This document shows, piece after piece, positions 45,796 to 55,174 of a stretch of DNA of 64,000 nucleotides (the stretch's first letter is position 1; each line of letters opens with the position of its first letter). The translations under genes were made by a program, and so were the position numbers. This DNA is from Bradyrhizobium sp. 200. Lineage in GTDB: Bacteria; Pseudomonadota; Alphaproteobacteria; Rhizobiales; Xanthobacteraceae. The stretch covers positions 8,290,001 through 8,354,000 of the forward strand of contig NZ_CP064689.1 of assembly GCF_023100945.1 (NCBI RefSeq). The letters run 5' to 3'. The notes beneath the pieces were generated by a model. That model was given only the letters and a program-made list of their open reading frames with translations. It was not told the origin of the DNA and did no database searches.

Positions 45796-46707
45796 CTATG
45801 CCACCGCCGGCCGCGCCGCACCCAGCGTCACCAGCACGATTTCCGGGGGGACGCCGAGACGGAACGGCATGATGCTGCAGCCGAGGCCGCCGGAGACCAC
45901 GACGTCGCAGTTCATCTTGATGTGGCCGTAGGCGAGCTGCTGTCCGGACGGCGAGATCGGCGACCAGCCTAGCATCCGCACCTGGCCGCCATGGGTATGC
46001 CCCGAGAGCTGCAGCGCGACGCGCGAGGAAACGCGCCTCGCTATGTCAGGCTCATGCGCCATCAACACCACTGGCGCGTCGTCGGTGATCTTCGCCAGCG
46101 TCGCGCCGAGATCGTCGACGCCGATGCGCTTGAGCGGCCTGAAGCGTCGCGCCGGCATATAGGCGAGCTGGTCGCCGAGGCCGGCCAGCCAGAACGAATG
46201 GCCGTTCTTTTGGAGTTTCTTGGCGTCGTTTTCGTAAACCGGGATACCGGCGGCTTCCAGCGCGCGTCCTGCGGACGGCAATCCGTGCCCCACGCGCTGC
46301 ACTTCCTTGTCTTCCCACCAGTCGTGATTGCCGAGCACCGCGTGCACGCCGAGCGGCGCCTTCAGGCCGGCGAGCACCCGCGCCCATTCGGCATCGGGAA
46401 TGAAGCGTGTCACCTTGCGATGTCCGGCCACATAGTCGCCAAGCATGACGACGATGTCAGGCTTGAGCGCATTGGTGCGTTCGACGATCGCCTGGATATG
46501 ATCGAGCGACATCCAGGGATCGCAGGCATGGAGGTCGGCGATCGCGGCGATCCTGAGCTTGAGACCTGCCGGCCATTGCGACGGCGAAAGGTCATACCGC
46601 GCGACGCGAAGCCGCAGGACCGGAGCGCTGAAGCCATAAGCGGTGGTCGAGACGCCGAGCGCGCCCAATCCACCCATGGCTTTGAGAAAATGACGGCGAG
46701 TTAACAT
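45796..46707 (-). CDS. Tat-exported metallophosphoesterase
   Basis: This encodes 303 residues. The N-terminus has a twin-arginine motif (TRRHFLKAMGG), so export by Tat with a bound metal is likely. Metal-site motifs are IADLHACDP, VVMLGDYVAG, AVLGNHDWWED and LQLSGHTHGGQ, typical of calcineurin-like phosphoesterases. The substrate is unknown; YkuE/UDP-diacylglucosamine hydrolase-like proteins have this layout. It lies between ruvB and the antitoxin gene. Confidence 0.88.
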   Translation of the reverse strand: MLTRRHFLKAMGGLGALGVSTTAYGFSAPVLRLRVARYDLSPSQWPAGLKLRIAAIADLHACDPWMSLDHIQAIVERTNALKPDIVVMLGDYVAGHRKVTRFIPDAEWARVLAGLKAPLGVHAVLGNHDWWEDKEVQRVGHGLPSAGRALEAAGIPVYENDAKKLQKNGHSFWLAGLGDQLAYMPARRFRPLKRIGVDDLGATLAKITDDAPVVLMAHEPDIARRVSSRVALQLSGHTHGGQVRMLGWSPISPSGQQLAYGHIKMNCDVVVSGGLGCSIMPFRLGVPPEIVLVTLGAARPAVA

Positions 46708-46779
46708 GTGATCCAATCGTGATGCATCGCAAACATGGTGGCGGATTGAGCCTGAATTGCGGTGGGTTTGTGCAGATGG

Positions 46780-46860
46780 TCAGCAGAGCTCCAGCAGCTT
46801 CTTACCAGCGGTTTTTCCCACCATGGCATCCAGCCGCGCCTTCAGCGCGCCCGGCACTTG
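46780..46860 (-). pseudogene. C-terminal gene fragment
   Basis: On the minus strand 27 bases-long codon-like text reads QVPGALKARLDAMVGKTAGK and then KLLELC before a TGA at 46780-46782. An in-frame TAA lies two codons upstream. The pattern looks like the C-terminal helix of a metabolic enzyme, perhaps a quinone oxidoreductase-like protein, but I cannot name it. Confidence 0.35.
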
Positions 46861-46898
46861 CCCTTAGTGCATTGCTGGAATGATCGGGTTCGAAGCGA

Positions 46899-47948
46899 TC
46901 AGTCGTCACTGTCGCCGTTGCCGAAAAGGCCGAATTGCGCGGGATCGCGCGCCGGTTCCGCAAGGCCGAGGTGGCGAAAGGCGTGCGAGGTGAGTAGCCT
47001 GCCCCGCGGGGTGCGCTGCAAATAGCCGCACTGGATCAGGAACGGCTCGATGATGTCTTCAATCGCGTCGCGCGGCTCCGACAGTGCCGCCGCCATGGTC
47101 TCGACGCCGACCGGCCCGCCGCCGTAGTTCAGCGCGATCGTCGTGAGATAGCGCCGGTCCATGGCATCTAAGCCTGCGGCATCGACCTCCAGCGCGCTCA
47201 GCGCGTGGTCGGCGATGGCGCGGTCGACGGAGCTGGCGTCGGCAGCGGAGGCAAAGTCGCGCACGCGGCGGAGCAGGCGCCCGGCAATACGCGGTGTGCC
47301 ACGGGCGCGGCGCGCGATCTCATTGGCGCCGTCGGGCGTCATGCCAATATTGAGCACGCGGGCGCCGCGGGTGACGATCTTTTCCAATTCTTCCTCAGTA
47401 TAGAAATTCAGCCGCACCGGAATGCCAAAACGGTCGCGCAGCGGATTGGTCAACAGCCCGGCGCGCGTGGTGGCGCCGACGAGGGTGAATTTTGCCAGAT
47501 CGATCTTGACCGAACGCGCTGCCGGGCCCTCGCCGATGATGAGGTCGAGCTGAAAGTCCTCCATCGCGGGATAGAGCACCTCCTCCACCGCCGGGCTGAG
47601 CCGATGGATTTCGTCGATGAACAGGACGTCGCGCTCTTCCAGATTAGTCAGCAGTGCGGCGAGATCGCCGGCCTTGGCAATGACGGGACCCGAGGTGGCG
47701 CGAAAGCCGACGCCGAGCTCGCGCGCGACGATCTGCGCCAGCGTGGTCTTGCCGAGGCCGGGGGGACCGACGAACAGCACGTGATCCAGCGCCTCGCCCC
47801 GTTTGCGCGCGGCCTCGATGAAGATCGAGAGATTCTTGCGCGCCTGCGCCTGGCCGACGAATTCGGACAGCAATTGCGGACGCAGCGCGGTGTCGCCGAC
47901 ATCGTCGGAGCGGCGCTCGGGCGTGACGATGCGGGAGGGAGGATTCAT
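46899..47948 (-). CDS. ruvB: Holliday junction branch-migration ATPase RuvB
   Basis: This encodes 349 residues. The Walker A is [13 protein letters not shown] and Walker B is [26 protein letters not shown] and the C-terminal winged helix ([16 protein letters not shown]) complete RuvB. It drives branch migration with RuvA. The ATG at 47948 overlaps the TGA of the preceding membrane gene (ATGA). Its first ~22 codons occur again as scars at 48394-48495 and 48959-49077. Confidence 0.97.
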   Translation of the reverse strand: MNPPSRIVTPERRSDDVGDTALRPQLLSEFVGQAQARKNLSIFIEAARKRGEALDHVLFVGPPGLGKTTLAQIVARELGVGFRATSGPVIAKAGDLAALLTNLEERDVLFIDEIHRLSPAVEEVLYPAMEDFQLDLIIGEGPAARSVKIDLAKFTLVGATTRAGLLTNPLRDRFGIPVRLNFYTEEELEKIVTRGARVLNIGMTPDGANEIARRARGTPRIAGRLLRRVRDFASAADASSVDRAIADHALSALEVDAAGLDAMDRRYLTTIALNYGGGPVGVETMAAALSEPRDAIEDIIEPFLIQCGYLQRTPRGRLLTSHAFRHLGLAEPARDPAQFGLFGNGDSDD

Positions 47949-48397
47949 GCCACCCTCGCGAACCGGCGCGTCAGGCGCCAGCAGATGAGCGATGCAACCA
48001 GCGATGCAACGAGAAATACGACATAACTCTCCGCTGGCACATTGATCAGGTCGGGCGCCGGTCCAGGGGCAAGGACCCCGATTTGAGCCGGGATCAGGAT
48101 TGTTGCACCCGCCGCAACCGCCAAAGGCACCAGTATCGAGTTGTGGCGGAAGCTGATGGCAGCAACCGCGTGGACGATGCCTGCAAGAAGAGCGGATGGC
48201 GCGCAGACGGCATAGGAATAGATCACTATTGCTACCATCCAAGCAAGAAGCGGCGGGCCGAAGTCAAACTTCATCCACCAGCCGACGATGCCGCAAATCG
48301 GCGGCCAAACGAGCAGAAAGCTCACGACGATGGATGCAAAGCGCCACACCGCCGAGAGCGATCCATCTTTGCCAGCAAAAAGCGCCGTCCGGGTCAC
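47945..48397 (-). CDS. Small membrane protein inserted before ruvB (gene Y)
   Basis: This encodes 150 residues with four or five membrane helices. It starts with GTG overlapping the TGA of a RuvB-RuvA chimeric scar (GTGA) and ends overlapping the ATG of ruvB (ATGA), so translation is coupled on both sides. The layout resembles the other membrane gene after ruvA ([10 protein letters not shown] against [10 protein letters not shown]). I do not recognise a named family. Confidence 0.72.
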   Translation of the reverse strand: MTRTALFAGKDGSLSAVWRFASIVVSFLLVWPPICGIVGWWMKFDFGPPLLAWMVAIVIYSYAVCAPSALLAGIVHAVAAISFRHNSILVPLAVAAGATILIPAQIGVLAPGPAPDLINVPAESYVVFLVASLVASLICWRLTRRFARVA

Positions 48398-48495
48398 TTC
48401 GCCAGCTCCTTCAACCCCAAGCGAACAAGCAGCGCGGTATCACCGACATCGTCGGAACGGCGCTCGGGGGTGACGATGCGGGTGGGCGTGTTCAT
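48394..48495 (-). other. RuvB-RuvA chimeric micro-ORF (scar 2)
   Basis: A 33-codon ORF reads [20 protein letters not shown], then [13 protein letters not shown] and a TGA. The first ~22 codons match the RuvB N-terminus and the last ~11 match the RuvA C-terminus ([12 protein letters not shown]), joined near a shared ACCGC. Its ATG overlaps the stop of the cytidine deaminase gene and its stop overlaps the GTG of the next gene. It has no function on its own that I can see, but it keeps the frames coupled. Confidence 0.88.
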
Positions 48496-48911
48496 TCGCT
48501 GCCCCGCTTGTACTTGTTCGGCAGAAGTTCGCCGATGGTCACGACTTTCGGCTCACGGCCGCTGTCGGGGACGATGACCCGCGCGTTGGCGTCATAGTCG
48601 TGGATCAGTTCGCGACAGATGCCGCAGGGCGAGACCACCGCGATCTTGCCGGGCTCACCGGGCTTGGGGTGGCGCACGGCGACGATGGTTTCGATGCCGT
48701 GGTCGCCGCTTTCGGTGATGGCGCGGCCGATGGCGATCGCTTCGGCGCAGACCGCAATCCGGCCGATATAGGCGTCGATGTTCACGCCTGTGACGATACG
48801 GCCATCGCGGGTCCGCATGGCCGCGCCGACCTCCTGCCACTTGTTGCGATAGCGCTGGCTGATGGCTTCGATGGCGACGGCGATCAGCTCTTCGTCCTTG
48901 TTGCTCAGCAT
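48492..48911 (-). CDS. Cytidine deaminase (CDA/blasticidin-S deaminase-like)
   Basis: This encodes 139 residues. The zinc site is CAE in AVCAEAIAIGRAI with the Cys pair in SPCGICRELIHDY, as in tetrameric cytidine deaminases; blasticidin-S deaminases have the same form. It would deaminate cytidine or a related nucleoside in the cytosol. Its TGA overlaps the ATG of the chimeric micro-ORF. It is cargo between the two ruv scars. Confidence 0.85.
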   Translation of the reverse strand: MLSNKDEELIAVAIEAISQRYRNKWQEVGAAMRTRDGRIVTGVNIDAYIGRIAVCAEAIAIGRAITESGDHGIETIVAVRHPKPGEPGKIAVVSPCGICRELIHDYDANARVIVPDSGREPKVVTIGELLPNKYKRGSE

Positions 48912-48958
48912 GATGGAGAATGCATTCCTTTGTCAGGCGGTGGCCGGCCGACGGTAGT

Positions 48959-49077
48959 CTATTTCGACAATTCCTTCAGGCCTAGCCGGATCAGTTGCGC
49001 GGTCCCGGCCTTCTCGCCGGCGCCGCGCCGTTCGCCGATATCGTCGGAACGGCGCTCAGGGGTAACGATGCGTTCAT
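48959..49077 (-). pseudogene. Decayed RuvB-RuvA fusion (scar 1)
   Basis: ATG at 49075-49077 is followed, after loss of 10 bases, by [14 protein letters not shown] (RuvB N-terminus) and then [21 protein letters not shown], split here as GAGEKAGTAQL and [10 protein letters not shown] (RuvA C-terminus), ending at TAG. The ATG overlaps the TGA of gene X. The 10-base loss puts the ATG out of frame, so it is a relic. Confidence 0.85.
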
Positions 49078-49568
49078 GCCAGGACCTGACGGCCTGAGCG
49101 GCGGCGGAACGGCCACAGCACTGTGTTGCAGACCAGCCAGCACAATATCGTGCTGCCGACATGCAGGACGAAGAATATCGACAACCGTTCCCAGGCCGGC
49201 GGGTCCGCGTTCTTTACCATCATGAAAACGGCGTATGCCACGGTTACGAACAGCGCCCCAAAAAGGACCGGGCGGAAGGGCACCAATCCAGTCCGCGATG
49301 CAGCCTGCGCAATCGAAGCCACGAAGGCCAGGAACAACGCCTGCACACCGCCGGCAATATAGGAAGCGATCGCAAAGAAGCCGAACGTCCGCAGATGAGC
49401 CGAGAGACCGTAGTTCGCGGCGGATTGCCCTTGCCCGATGATCATTGCCGTTGCCCACACCAACAGAAGGCCGAGCGGCGGGCCGGCTGCAAGAAAGATC
49501 AGGAATACCAGCGCGGTCTTCGGAGTAAACCCCACCGCATCGCTCACATTGTCCGCCGCGTCGCTCAC
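49074..49568 (-). CDS. Small membrane protein inserted after ruvA (gene X)
   Basis: This encodes 164 residues with four membrane helices (for instance [20 protein letters not shown] and [18 protein letters not shown]). The GTG start overlaps the ruvA stop (GTGA), and its stop overlaps the ATG of scar 1. The overlap layout is the same as for gene Y, and distant similarity is suggested, so X and Y may be diverged copies. No family is recognised. Confidence 0.72.
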   Translation of the reverse strand: MSDAADNVSDAVGFTPKTALVFLIFLAAGPPLGLLLVWATAMIIGQGQSAANYGLSAHLRTFGFFAIASYIAGGVQALFLAFVASIAQAASRTGLVPFRPVLFGALFVTVAYAVFMMVKNADPPAWERLSIFFVLHVGSTILCWLVCNTVLWPFRRRSGRQVLA

Positions 49569-50182
49569 TTCGCGAGCTCCTTCAGCCCCAAGCGAATAAG
49601 CTGTGCGGTCTCGGCCTTCTCGCCGGCGCTGCGCGAGGCGGCGGCAATCGCGGCGGCGGCCTGCGGCTGGCCGTAGCCGAGATTGACCAGCGCGGAGATC
49701 GCGTCGGTCACCGGGCGCGGCGCGCGGTGATCGTCGATGGCGCCGGCGAGATGCACTACGGCGGGATCGACATTGGCGAACGCCGGCGCCTTGTCTTTCA
49801 GCTCGCTGACGATGCGCTCCGCGACTTTCGGGCCGACGCCCGGCGTGCGCGACACCGCCGCCTTGTCGCGCAGCGCAATGGCATTGGCGAGTTCGGCCGG
49901 CGGCAAAGTCGACAGCACCGCGAGCGCGACCTTGGCGCCGACGCCCTGCACGGTCTGCAGCAGGCGAAACCATTCGCGCTCGGTATCGGTGCGGAAGCCG
50001 AACAGTTTGATCTGGTCCTCGCGGACATAAGTTTCGATCGACAGCACCGCCGCCTCGCCGGGCGACGGCAGCGCCTGCAGCGTGCGCGACGAGCAATGCA
50101 CCTGATAGCCGACGCCGCCGACATCGAGGATCACGTAGTCCTCGCCGTAGGAATCGATCAGGCCTTTGAGCTTGCCGATCAT
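49565..50182 (-). CDS. ruvA: Holliday junction DNA helicase subunit RuvA
   Basis: This encodes 205 residues. The N-terminal OB fold starts [20 protein letters not shown]; the helix-hairpin-helix motifs are [18 protein letters not shown] and [19 protein letters not shown]; the C-terminal domain III ends [15 protein letters not shown]. RuvA binds the four-way junction and recruits RuvB. It overlaps ruvC by four bases (ATGA) and the following membrane gene by GTGA. Confidence 0.97.
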   Translation of the reverse strand: MIGKLKGLIDSYGEDYVILDVGGVGYQVHCSSRTLQALPSPGEAAVLSIETYVREDQIKLFGFRTDTEREWFRLLQTVQGVGAKVALAVLSTLPPAELANAIALRDKAAVSRTPGVGPKVAERIVSELKDKAPAFANVDPAVVHLAGAIDDHRAPRPVTDAISALVNLGYGQPQAAAAIAAASRSAGEKAETAQLIRLGLKELAK

Positions 50183-50706
50183 AGGCTCGCCACCCTGAGC
50201 CGCAGCGCCACGCCTTGGCGGTGATGGGCGTGCGTGATGGCGATGGCGAGCGCGTCGGCGGCGTCGGGGGATTTCGGCTCGGCCTTGGGCAGAAGAATCT
50301 TCAGCATGACAGCGATCTGGTTCTTGTCGGCGTGACCGGCGCCGACCACGGTCTTCTTGACCTGGTTGGGCGCGTATTCCGCAACCGAAATGCCGAACAT
50401 CGCAGGCGCCAGCATGGCGACGCCGCGGGCCTGGCCGAGTTTCAGCGTGGCGACGCCGTCCTTGTTGACAAAGGTCTGCTCGACCGCGGCCTCGGCGGGG
50501 CGGAAATCGCCGAGGACGGCGGCAAGCCCCTCATGGATCGCGAGCAGACGGCTGGCCAGCGGCAGGTCGTCCGGCGGCTCCACCGAGCCGCAGCCGATGA
50601 AGACGAGCCGGTTGCCCTCGGTCTCGATCACGCCCCAGCCGGTGCGGCGCAGGCCGGGGTCGATGCCGAGAATCCGGACGGGTTGGCGAATCGGTGGGGA
50701 TGTCAT
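50179..50706 (-). CDS. ruvC: Crossover junction endodeoxyribonuclease RuvC
   Basis: This encodes 175 residues. The first catalytic Asp is in [15 protein letters not shown]; the Glu in [19 protein letters not shown]; and [15 protein letters not shown] ends the active site. RuvC cuts Holliday junctions resolved by RuvAB. The start at 50706 is used; the frame open from 50733 has no support. yebC is the next gene upstream, across a repeat. Confidence 0.97.
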   Translation of the reverse strand: MTSPPIRQPVRILGIDPGLRRTGWGVIETEGNRLVFIGCGSVEPPDDLPLASRLLAIHEGLAAVLGDFRPAEAAVEQTFVNKDGVATLKLGQARGVAMLAPAMFGISVAEYAPNQVKKTVVGAGHADKNQIAVMLKILLPKAEPKSPDAADALAIAITHAHHRQGVALRLRVASL

Positions 50707-50790
50707 GGCGTAGTGATAACGCCAGAGCCGCATGAACGAAACATAAAGAGAACGGAAATCCCCTGCCCGTGGTGTCGCCGCCCGTTCCGC

Positions 50791-50903
50791 TCGTCATCCC
50801 CGCGAAGGCGGGGATCTAGTATTCCAGAGGCCTCTCGATCGAACCGATAGGCCGCGGCGTACTGGGTCGCCCGGTCAAGCCGGGCGACGACAGCGGAGTA
50901 TGG
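50791..50903. repeat. Palindromic interspersed repeat
   Basis: TCGTCATCCCCGCGAAGGCG plus GGGATCTAG makes a hairpin, and GGGTCGCCCGGTCAAGCCGG with GCGACGACAG makes another. This is a compound palindrome of a type common in Bradyrhizobium, lying between yebC and ruvC. Confidence 0.7.
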
Positions 50904-50926
50904 GGCAGACCGCGACGCGTTCGCCG

Positions 50927-51673
50927 CTACCCGCCCATCTTGGCGACCAGCGCGTCGGAAATCTCGAAATTGGCGTAGACGTTCTGGACGTCATCGTGCT
51001 CGTTGAGCAGATCCATTAGCTTCAGCAGCTTCTCGCCGGTCTCGTCGTCGACGGCGATCGTGTTCTGCGGCTTCCAGGTCAGCGCCGCCTTGCGGGCTTC
51101 GCCGAACTTGGCTTCCAGCGCCTTGGCGACCTCGCGGAAAGTCTCCTGCGAGGCGTAGATTTCGTGGCCGCTTTCGCTGGACACGACGTCGTCGGCGCCG
51201 GCTTCGATCGCAGCTTCCAGCATGGCGTCGTCGGAAGCTTTGCCGGCGTCATATTCGATGATGCCGGTGCGGTCGAACATGAAGGCGACCGAGCCGGTTT
51301 CGCCGAGATTGCCGCCCGACTTGGAAAAGAACGAGCGGATGTCGGAGGCAGCGCGGTTGCGGTTATCCGTCAGCGCCTCGACGATCACGGCGACGCCGCC
51401 GGGGCCGTAGCCCTCGTAGCGGATTTCGTCATAGCTCTCGCTTTCGCCGCCGCTCGCCTTCTTGATGGCGCGCTCGATATTGTCCTTTGGCATGTTTTCC
51501 TGGCGCGCCGCGATGACGGCCGCGCGCAGCCGCGGGTTCATGGCCGGGTCCGGCGTTCCCAGCTTGGCTGCGACCGTGATTTCGCGCGCCAGCTTGCCGA
51601 ACAGCTTGGACTTCTGGGCATCCTGCTTGCCCTTGCGGTGCATGATGTTCTTGAACTGGGAATGGCCGGCCAT
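50927..51673 (-). CDS. yebC: YebC/PmpR family transcriptional regulator or translation factor
   Basis: This encodes 248 residues. [20 protein letters not shown] is the family start, and [20 protein letters not shown] and FDRTGIIEY fit YebC. The family has been described as DNA-binding regulators and as factors helping ribosomes on proline-rich tracts. It precedes ruvC on the same strand, as in many bacteria. The ATG at 51673 is clear. Confidence 0.96.
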   Translation of the reverse strand: MAGHSQFKNIMHRKGKQDAQKSKLFGKLAREITVAAKLGTPDPAMNPRLRAAVIAARQENMPKDNIERAIKKASGGESESYDEIRYEGYGPGGVAVIVEALTDNRNRAASDIRSFFSKSGGNLGETGSVAFMFDRTGIIEYDAGKASDDAMLEAAIEAGADDVVSSESGHEIYASQETFREVAKALEAKFGEARKAALTWKPQNTIAVDDETGEKLLKLMDLLNEHDDVQNVYANFEISDALVAKMGG

Positions 51674-51873
51674 GCGAGGTCTCTTGGATTCGTTCGCGGG
51701 GATAGGGGATGAAAGCGCGGCCTTATAGGCCGGCAATCGGCCGAAATCAAAGATTTGCAGCCGATTCGGGTATGGAAGTACTGCCGCATGCCGGAATATG
51801 AGGCAGTTGTTAACCATGACTTCATGCTCGGATGAGAGGATTTCGCACCCATCCTCAACTTTTAAGGGACCCT

Positions 51874-53640
51874 ATGGCCTTCGGTTTGTTCGCAAAGCGC
51901 GTGGCAGAGCCGGCTGCGTCAGCCGCGGAACCCAAGGTTCCGGCGGCTGTCGCCCCCGCGTCCTCCAGCACCGAGGACGATTCGGCCAAGGCAATCCTTG
52001 AACTACTGGAACTTGAGCTCGGCGCGATGATCCGCCAGCTCGAGCGCGCGGCCAACTCGGTCGCCGGCGGCGCCGAGGCTACGGCTGCGACGCTTTCCAC
52101 CATCCGCCAGCGCACCGATGCCCTGACGAACCGAACCAGCGCCGCACAGGGCACCGCGACCACCTTTTCACACGCCGCCGACAAGTTCACCCAATCGGCA
52201 CAGGGCATCGGCGCCCAGGTGCGTGACGCCGGCAAGCTCGCCGATCAGGCCAGCGACGCCGCCCGCGAAGCCAGCGCCAATGTCGACCGCCTGAGGGAAT
52301 CATCAGCGGCGATCGGCAATGTCGTCAATTTGATCGCGCAGATCGCGCGGCAGACCACGCTGCTTGCGCTCAATTCCACCATCGAGGCCGCGCGCGCCGG
52401 CGAGGCCGGGCGCGGCTTCGCCGTGGTCGCCACCGAGGTGAAGGCGCTTGCGGTGCAGACCCAGAACGCGACGGAAGAGATCACCAAGAAGATCGAGGCG
52501 CTGCAGCGCGACGCCGCGGGCTCGGTCGACGCCGTGCATCGCATCTCGCAGGCGATCGAAGCGATCCGCCCGGTGTTCGACAACGTCAACGGCGCGGTCG
52601 CCGAGCAGAACGCAACGACAGGCGAAATGGCCGACAATGCAGCTTCCGCCTCCAGCTTCATCGCCTCGGTCGGCGACAGCGCAACCGAAATCGACCGCGC
52701 GACCAAGGAAGCCGAGGCGCACGGCGAAAGCGTCGCCAAGGCGGGACGCGCCGTCACGAATTTTGCGCAGAAGCTCAAGGCCCGTTGCGCGGTGCTGCTG
52801 CGGCAGGGCGTAAAGGATGGCGTGCGCACGGAGCGTCGCGAACAGCAGAGGCTGCCCTGCAGCCTCAAGATCGAAATTGCCGCCCCGCGCGGGGTGATAT
52901 CAGCGCCGGTCTACGAAATTTCCCTGGGTGGCATTCTGGTCAGCGCCGCAGACGCGGAAGCGCTGGCGCAGGGTCAGAGCTTCAACGCGACGCTGGAGGA
53001 TATCGGCGCCTGCCGGATTCGCGTCGTCCAGCGGTCGAAGGCCGGCACGCACGCGCAGTTCGAAAGGCCGGATGCGGCGCTGATCGAGAAGATCGAAGAC
53101 AAATTGTGGTCGATCCAGGACGACAATACCGAGGCCGTGACCCGCGCGATGGAAGCCGGCGCGGCGCTGAAGAAGATTTTTGAGAACGGCGTCGACAGCG
53201 GCGCGATCTCGATGGAAGACATGTTCGATACCAATTATGTCGAGATACAAGGCAGCAACCCGGTGCAGTACCGCACCAAAATCCTGGACTGGGCCGACCG
53301 CGCCCTGCCGCCGTTCCAGGAAGCGTTCCTCGCCAGGGACAAGCGGATGGCGTTCTGCGCCATGATCGACACCAACGGCTATCTGCCGGTGCATAACAAG
53401 ATCTATTCGCACCCGCAGCGGCCGGGCGACGTCGCCTGGAACACCGCCAACAGCCGCAACCGCCGCATCTTCAACGATCCGGCCGGGCTTGCCGCCGGGC
53501 GCAACCAGCGTGCCTATCTGATCCAGAGCTACGCCCGCGACATGGGCAACGGCAACACCGTGATGATGCGCGAGATCGCCGTGCCGATCCGCGTCAAAGG
53601 CCGCCACTGGGGCGGCTTCCGCACCGCCTACCGGCTCTAG
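51874..53640 (+). CDS. Soluble receptor: MCP signalling domain + PilZ + unnamed C-terminal domain
   Basis: This encodes 588 residues and no membrane helix. Residues ~40-310 are a chemoreceptor signalling coiled coil with [20 protein letters not shown] at about 158-177. Residues ~320-410 are a PilZ domain starting RREQQRLPCSLKIEI, likely to bind c-di-GMP, though the full RxxxR is only partly seen. The last ~165 residues are a domain shared with the next gene (NGYLPVHN and NRRIFNDPAG). SD AAGGGA precedes the ATG at 51874. Confidence 0.88.
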   Translation: MAFGLFAKRVAEPAASAAEPKVPAAVAPASSSTEDDSAKAILELLELELGAMIRQLERAANSVAGGAEATAATLSTIRQRTDALTNRTSAAQGTATTFSHAADKFTQSAQGIGAQVRDAGKLADQASDAAREASANVDRLRESSAAIGNVVNLIAQIARQTTLLALNSTIEAARAGEAGRGFAVVATEVKALAVQTQNATEEITKKIEALQRDAAGSVDAVHRISQAIEAIRPVFDNVNGAVAEQNATTGEMADNAASASSFIASVGDSATEIDRATKEAEAHGESVAKAGRAVTNFAQKLKARCAVLLRQGVKDGVRTERREQQRLPCSLKIEIAAPRGVISAPVYEISLGGILVSAADAEALAQGQSFNATLEDIGACRIRVVQRSKAGTHAQFERPDAALIEKIEDKLWSIQDDNTEAVTRAMEAGAALKKIFENGVDSGAISMEDMFDTNYVEIQGSNPVQYRTKILDWADRALPPFQEAFLARDKRMAFCAMIDTNGYLPVHNKIYSHPQRPGDVAWNTANSRNRRIFNDPAGLAAGRNQRAYLIQSYARDMGNGNTVMMREIAVPIRVKGRHWGGFRTAYRL

Positions 53641-53749
53641 TGCGCTCTCAGGCAAGACGCCAAGGCGCGAATCACGCTCTAAACTTGGAATTGGAATGCG
53701 ATCGCCGCCGTGGGCCGGTCATCGGCTCTGACTGGAGAAAAGCTCGAAC

Positions 53750-55174
53750 ATGTCCGTTGTGCAGCGTGCAGTCCTGGACACTCAATCCAACCAGACACTG
53801 GCCGAACGACTCATTGACCAGCTTGCCAACCGCGTCGGCGGGCTCGGCGTGGAGCTTGCCGATATCGCCGGCAACGTCCAGGAGGTCGCGAGCCGCGTCG
53901 CAAACCAGTCGGAGCGGTTCCACCACCTACAGAGGACGGCCCAGACGATGGTCTCGGCCAACCGAGACATCGCTGATGCATCGCAGGCGGTGCAATCGAC
54001 CACGTCCGCAGCCGTCGTAGAAATCGTTCAGTCGCGCAGCGCGGTGGATACGGCCGTCAAGCACATCGCCGAACTCGTCGAAGCGGTCGGCCGCATCGAG
54101 GCTCGGCTTAGCGCTGTCGGCTCAGCCCTGTCACAGGTTACAAAGGTTTCCGGCTCGATCGAGGCGATTGCGAAGCAGACTAACCTGCTGGCGCTCAATG
54201 CCACGATTGAGGCGGCGCGCGCCGGAACCGCGGGCCGCGGCTTTGCCGTGGTCGCGAGCGAAGTGAAGAGCCTAGCGGAGGGGACTCGCCAGGCCACGCA
54301 GCAGATTTCCGATACCATGCGCGATCTCGACGGCCAGATCGGCAGCCTGATCGGCGAGAGCAGCGACGCCTCACTTCGTGCCAAGAGCGCCGGTGAAGGC
54401 GCGCAGCAGATCAGCGGCATCATCGCGCGCGTGCACCAGGGCATCACGTCCGTGGGTCAGGAGATCGATGGCGTCGCCAGAGCCGCGACGTCCAATCTCG
54501 GCCATTGCGACACTGTCATCACCGAACTCAGCGAACTCGCCAAGGGCGTCGACCTCTCCTCGCGCGATCTCAAGCACGCGGACGACCGGCTGGCAAAGCT
54601 GCTCGAGACCTCCGAAGGCCTGATCGCGCTGATCGCCGACAGCGGCGTCGAGACCTCGGATGCACCGCTGATCCGCGTCGTCGTCGACACCGCGAAGCGC
54701 ATCTCGGCCGAGTTCGAGGCCGCGATCGACCGCGGCGAGATCACGGCCGACCAGTTCATGGACGAGAAGTATCGGGAAATTCCCGGCACCGACCCCAAAC
54801 AGTATCTCACCAGTTATGTCGACTTCACCGACCGCGTTCTGCCTTCCATCCAGGACCCTATACAGAAGGGCGATCCGCGCATCGTGTTCTGCGTCGCCTG
54901 GGCCAAGGGCGGTTATCTGCCGACCCACAATCCGAACTACCGCCTGCCGCAGGGACCTGACCCGGTCTGGAACAACGCCAACTGCCGCAATCGCCGCCTG
55001 TTCAACGACCGCGCCGTGAAGAAGGTGGCGGCGAACACAAAACCGTTCCTGCTGCAGACCTACCGGCGCGACATGGGCGGCGGCAATTTCGTGCTGATGA
55101 AGGACCTGTCATCGCCGATCTTCATCCGCGGCCGCCACTGGGGCGCATTCCGGATGGGCTTTCGGCAGAGCTAG
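53750..55174 (+). CDS. Soluble receptor: MCP signalling domain + the same unnamed C-terminal domain
   Basis: This encodes 474 residues. The receptor coiled coil (about 30-300) has [20 protein letters not shown] at about 144-163. The C-terminal 160 residues ([30 protein letters not shown] and ending [14 protein letters not shown]) match those of the upstream gene in position and motif; I do not know a name. There is no membrane segment or PilZ. It follows the first gene by 109 bases on the same strand. Confidence 0.88.
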   Translation: MSVVQRAVLDTQSNQTLAERLIDQLANRVGGLGVELADIAGNVQEVASRVANQSERFHHLQRTAQTMVSANRDIADASQAVQSTTSAAVVEIVQSRSAVDTAVKHIAELVEAVGRIEARLSAVGSALSQVTKVSGSIEAIAKQTNLLALNATIEAARAGTAGRGFAVVASEVKSLAEGTRQATQQISDTMRDLDGQIGSLIGESSDASLRAKSAGEGAQQISGIIARVHQGITSVGQEIDGVARAATSNLGHCDTVITELSELAKGVDLSSRDLKHADDRLAKLLETSEGLIALIADSGVETSDAPLIRVVVDTAKRISAEFEAAIDRGEITADQFMDEKYREIPGTDPKQYLTSYVDFTDRVLPSIQDPIQKGDPRIVFCVAWAKGGYLPTHNPNYRLPQGPDPVWNNANCRNRRLFNDRAVKKVAANTKPFLLQTYRRDMGGGNFVLMKDLSSPIFIRGRHWGAFRMGFRQS

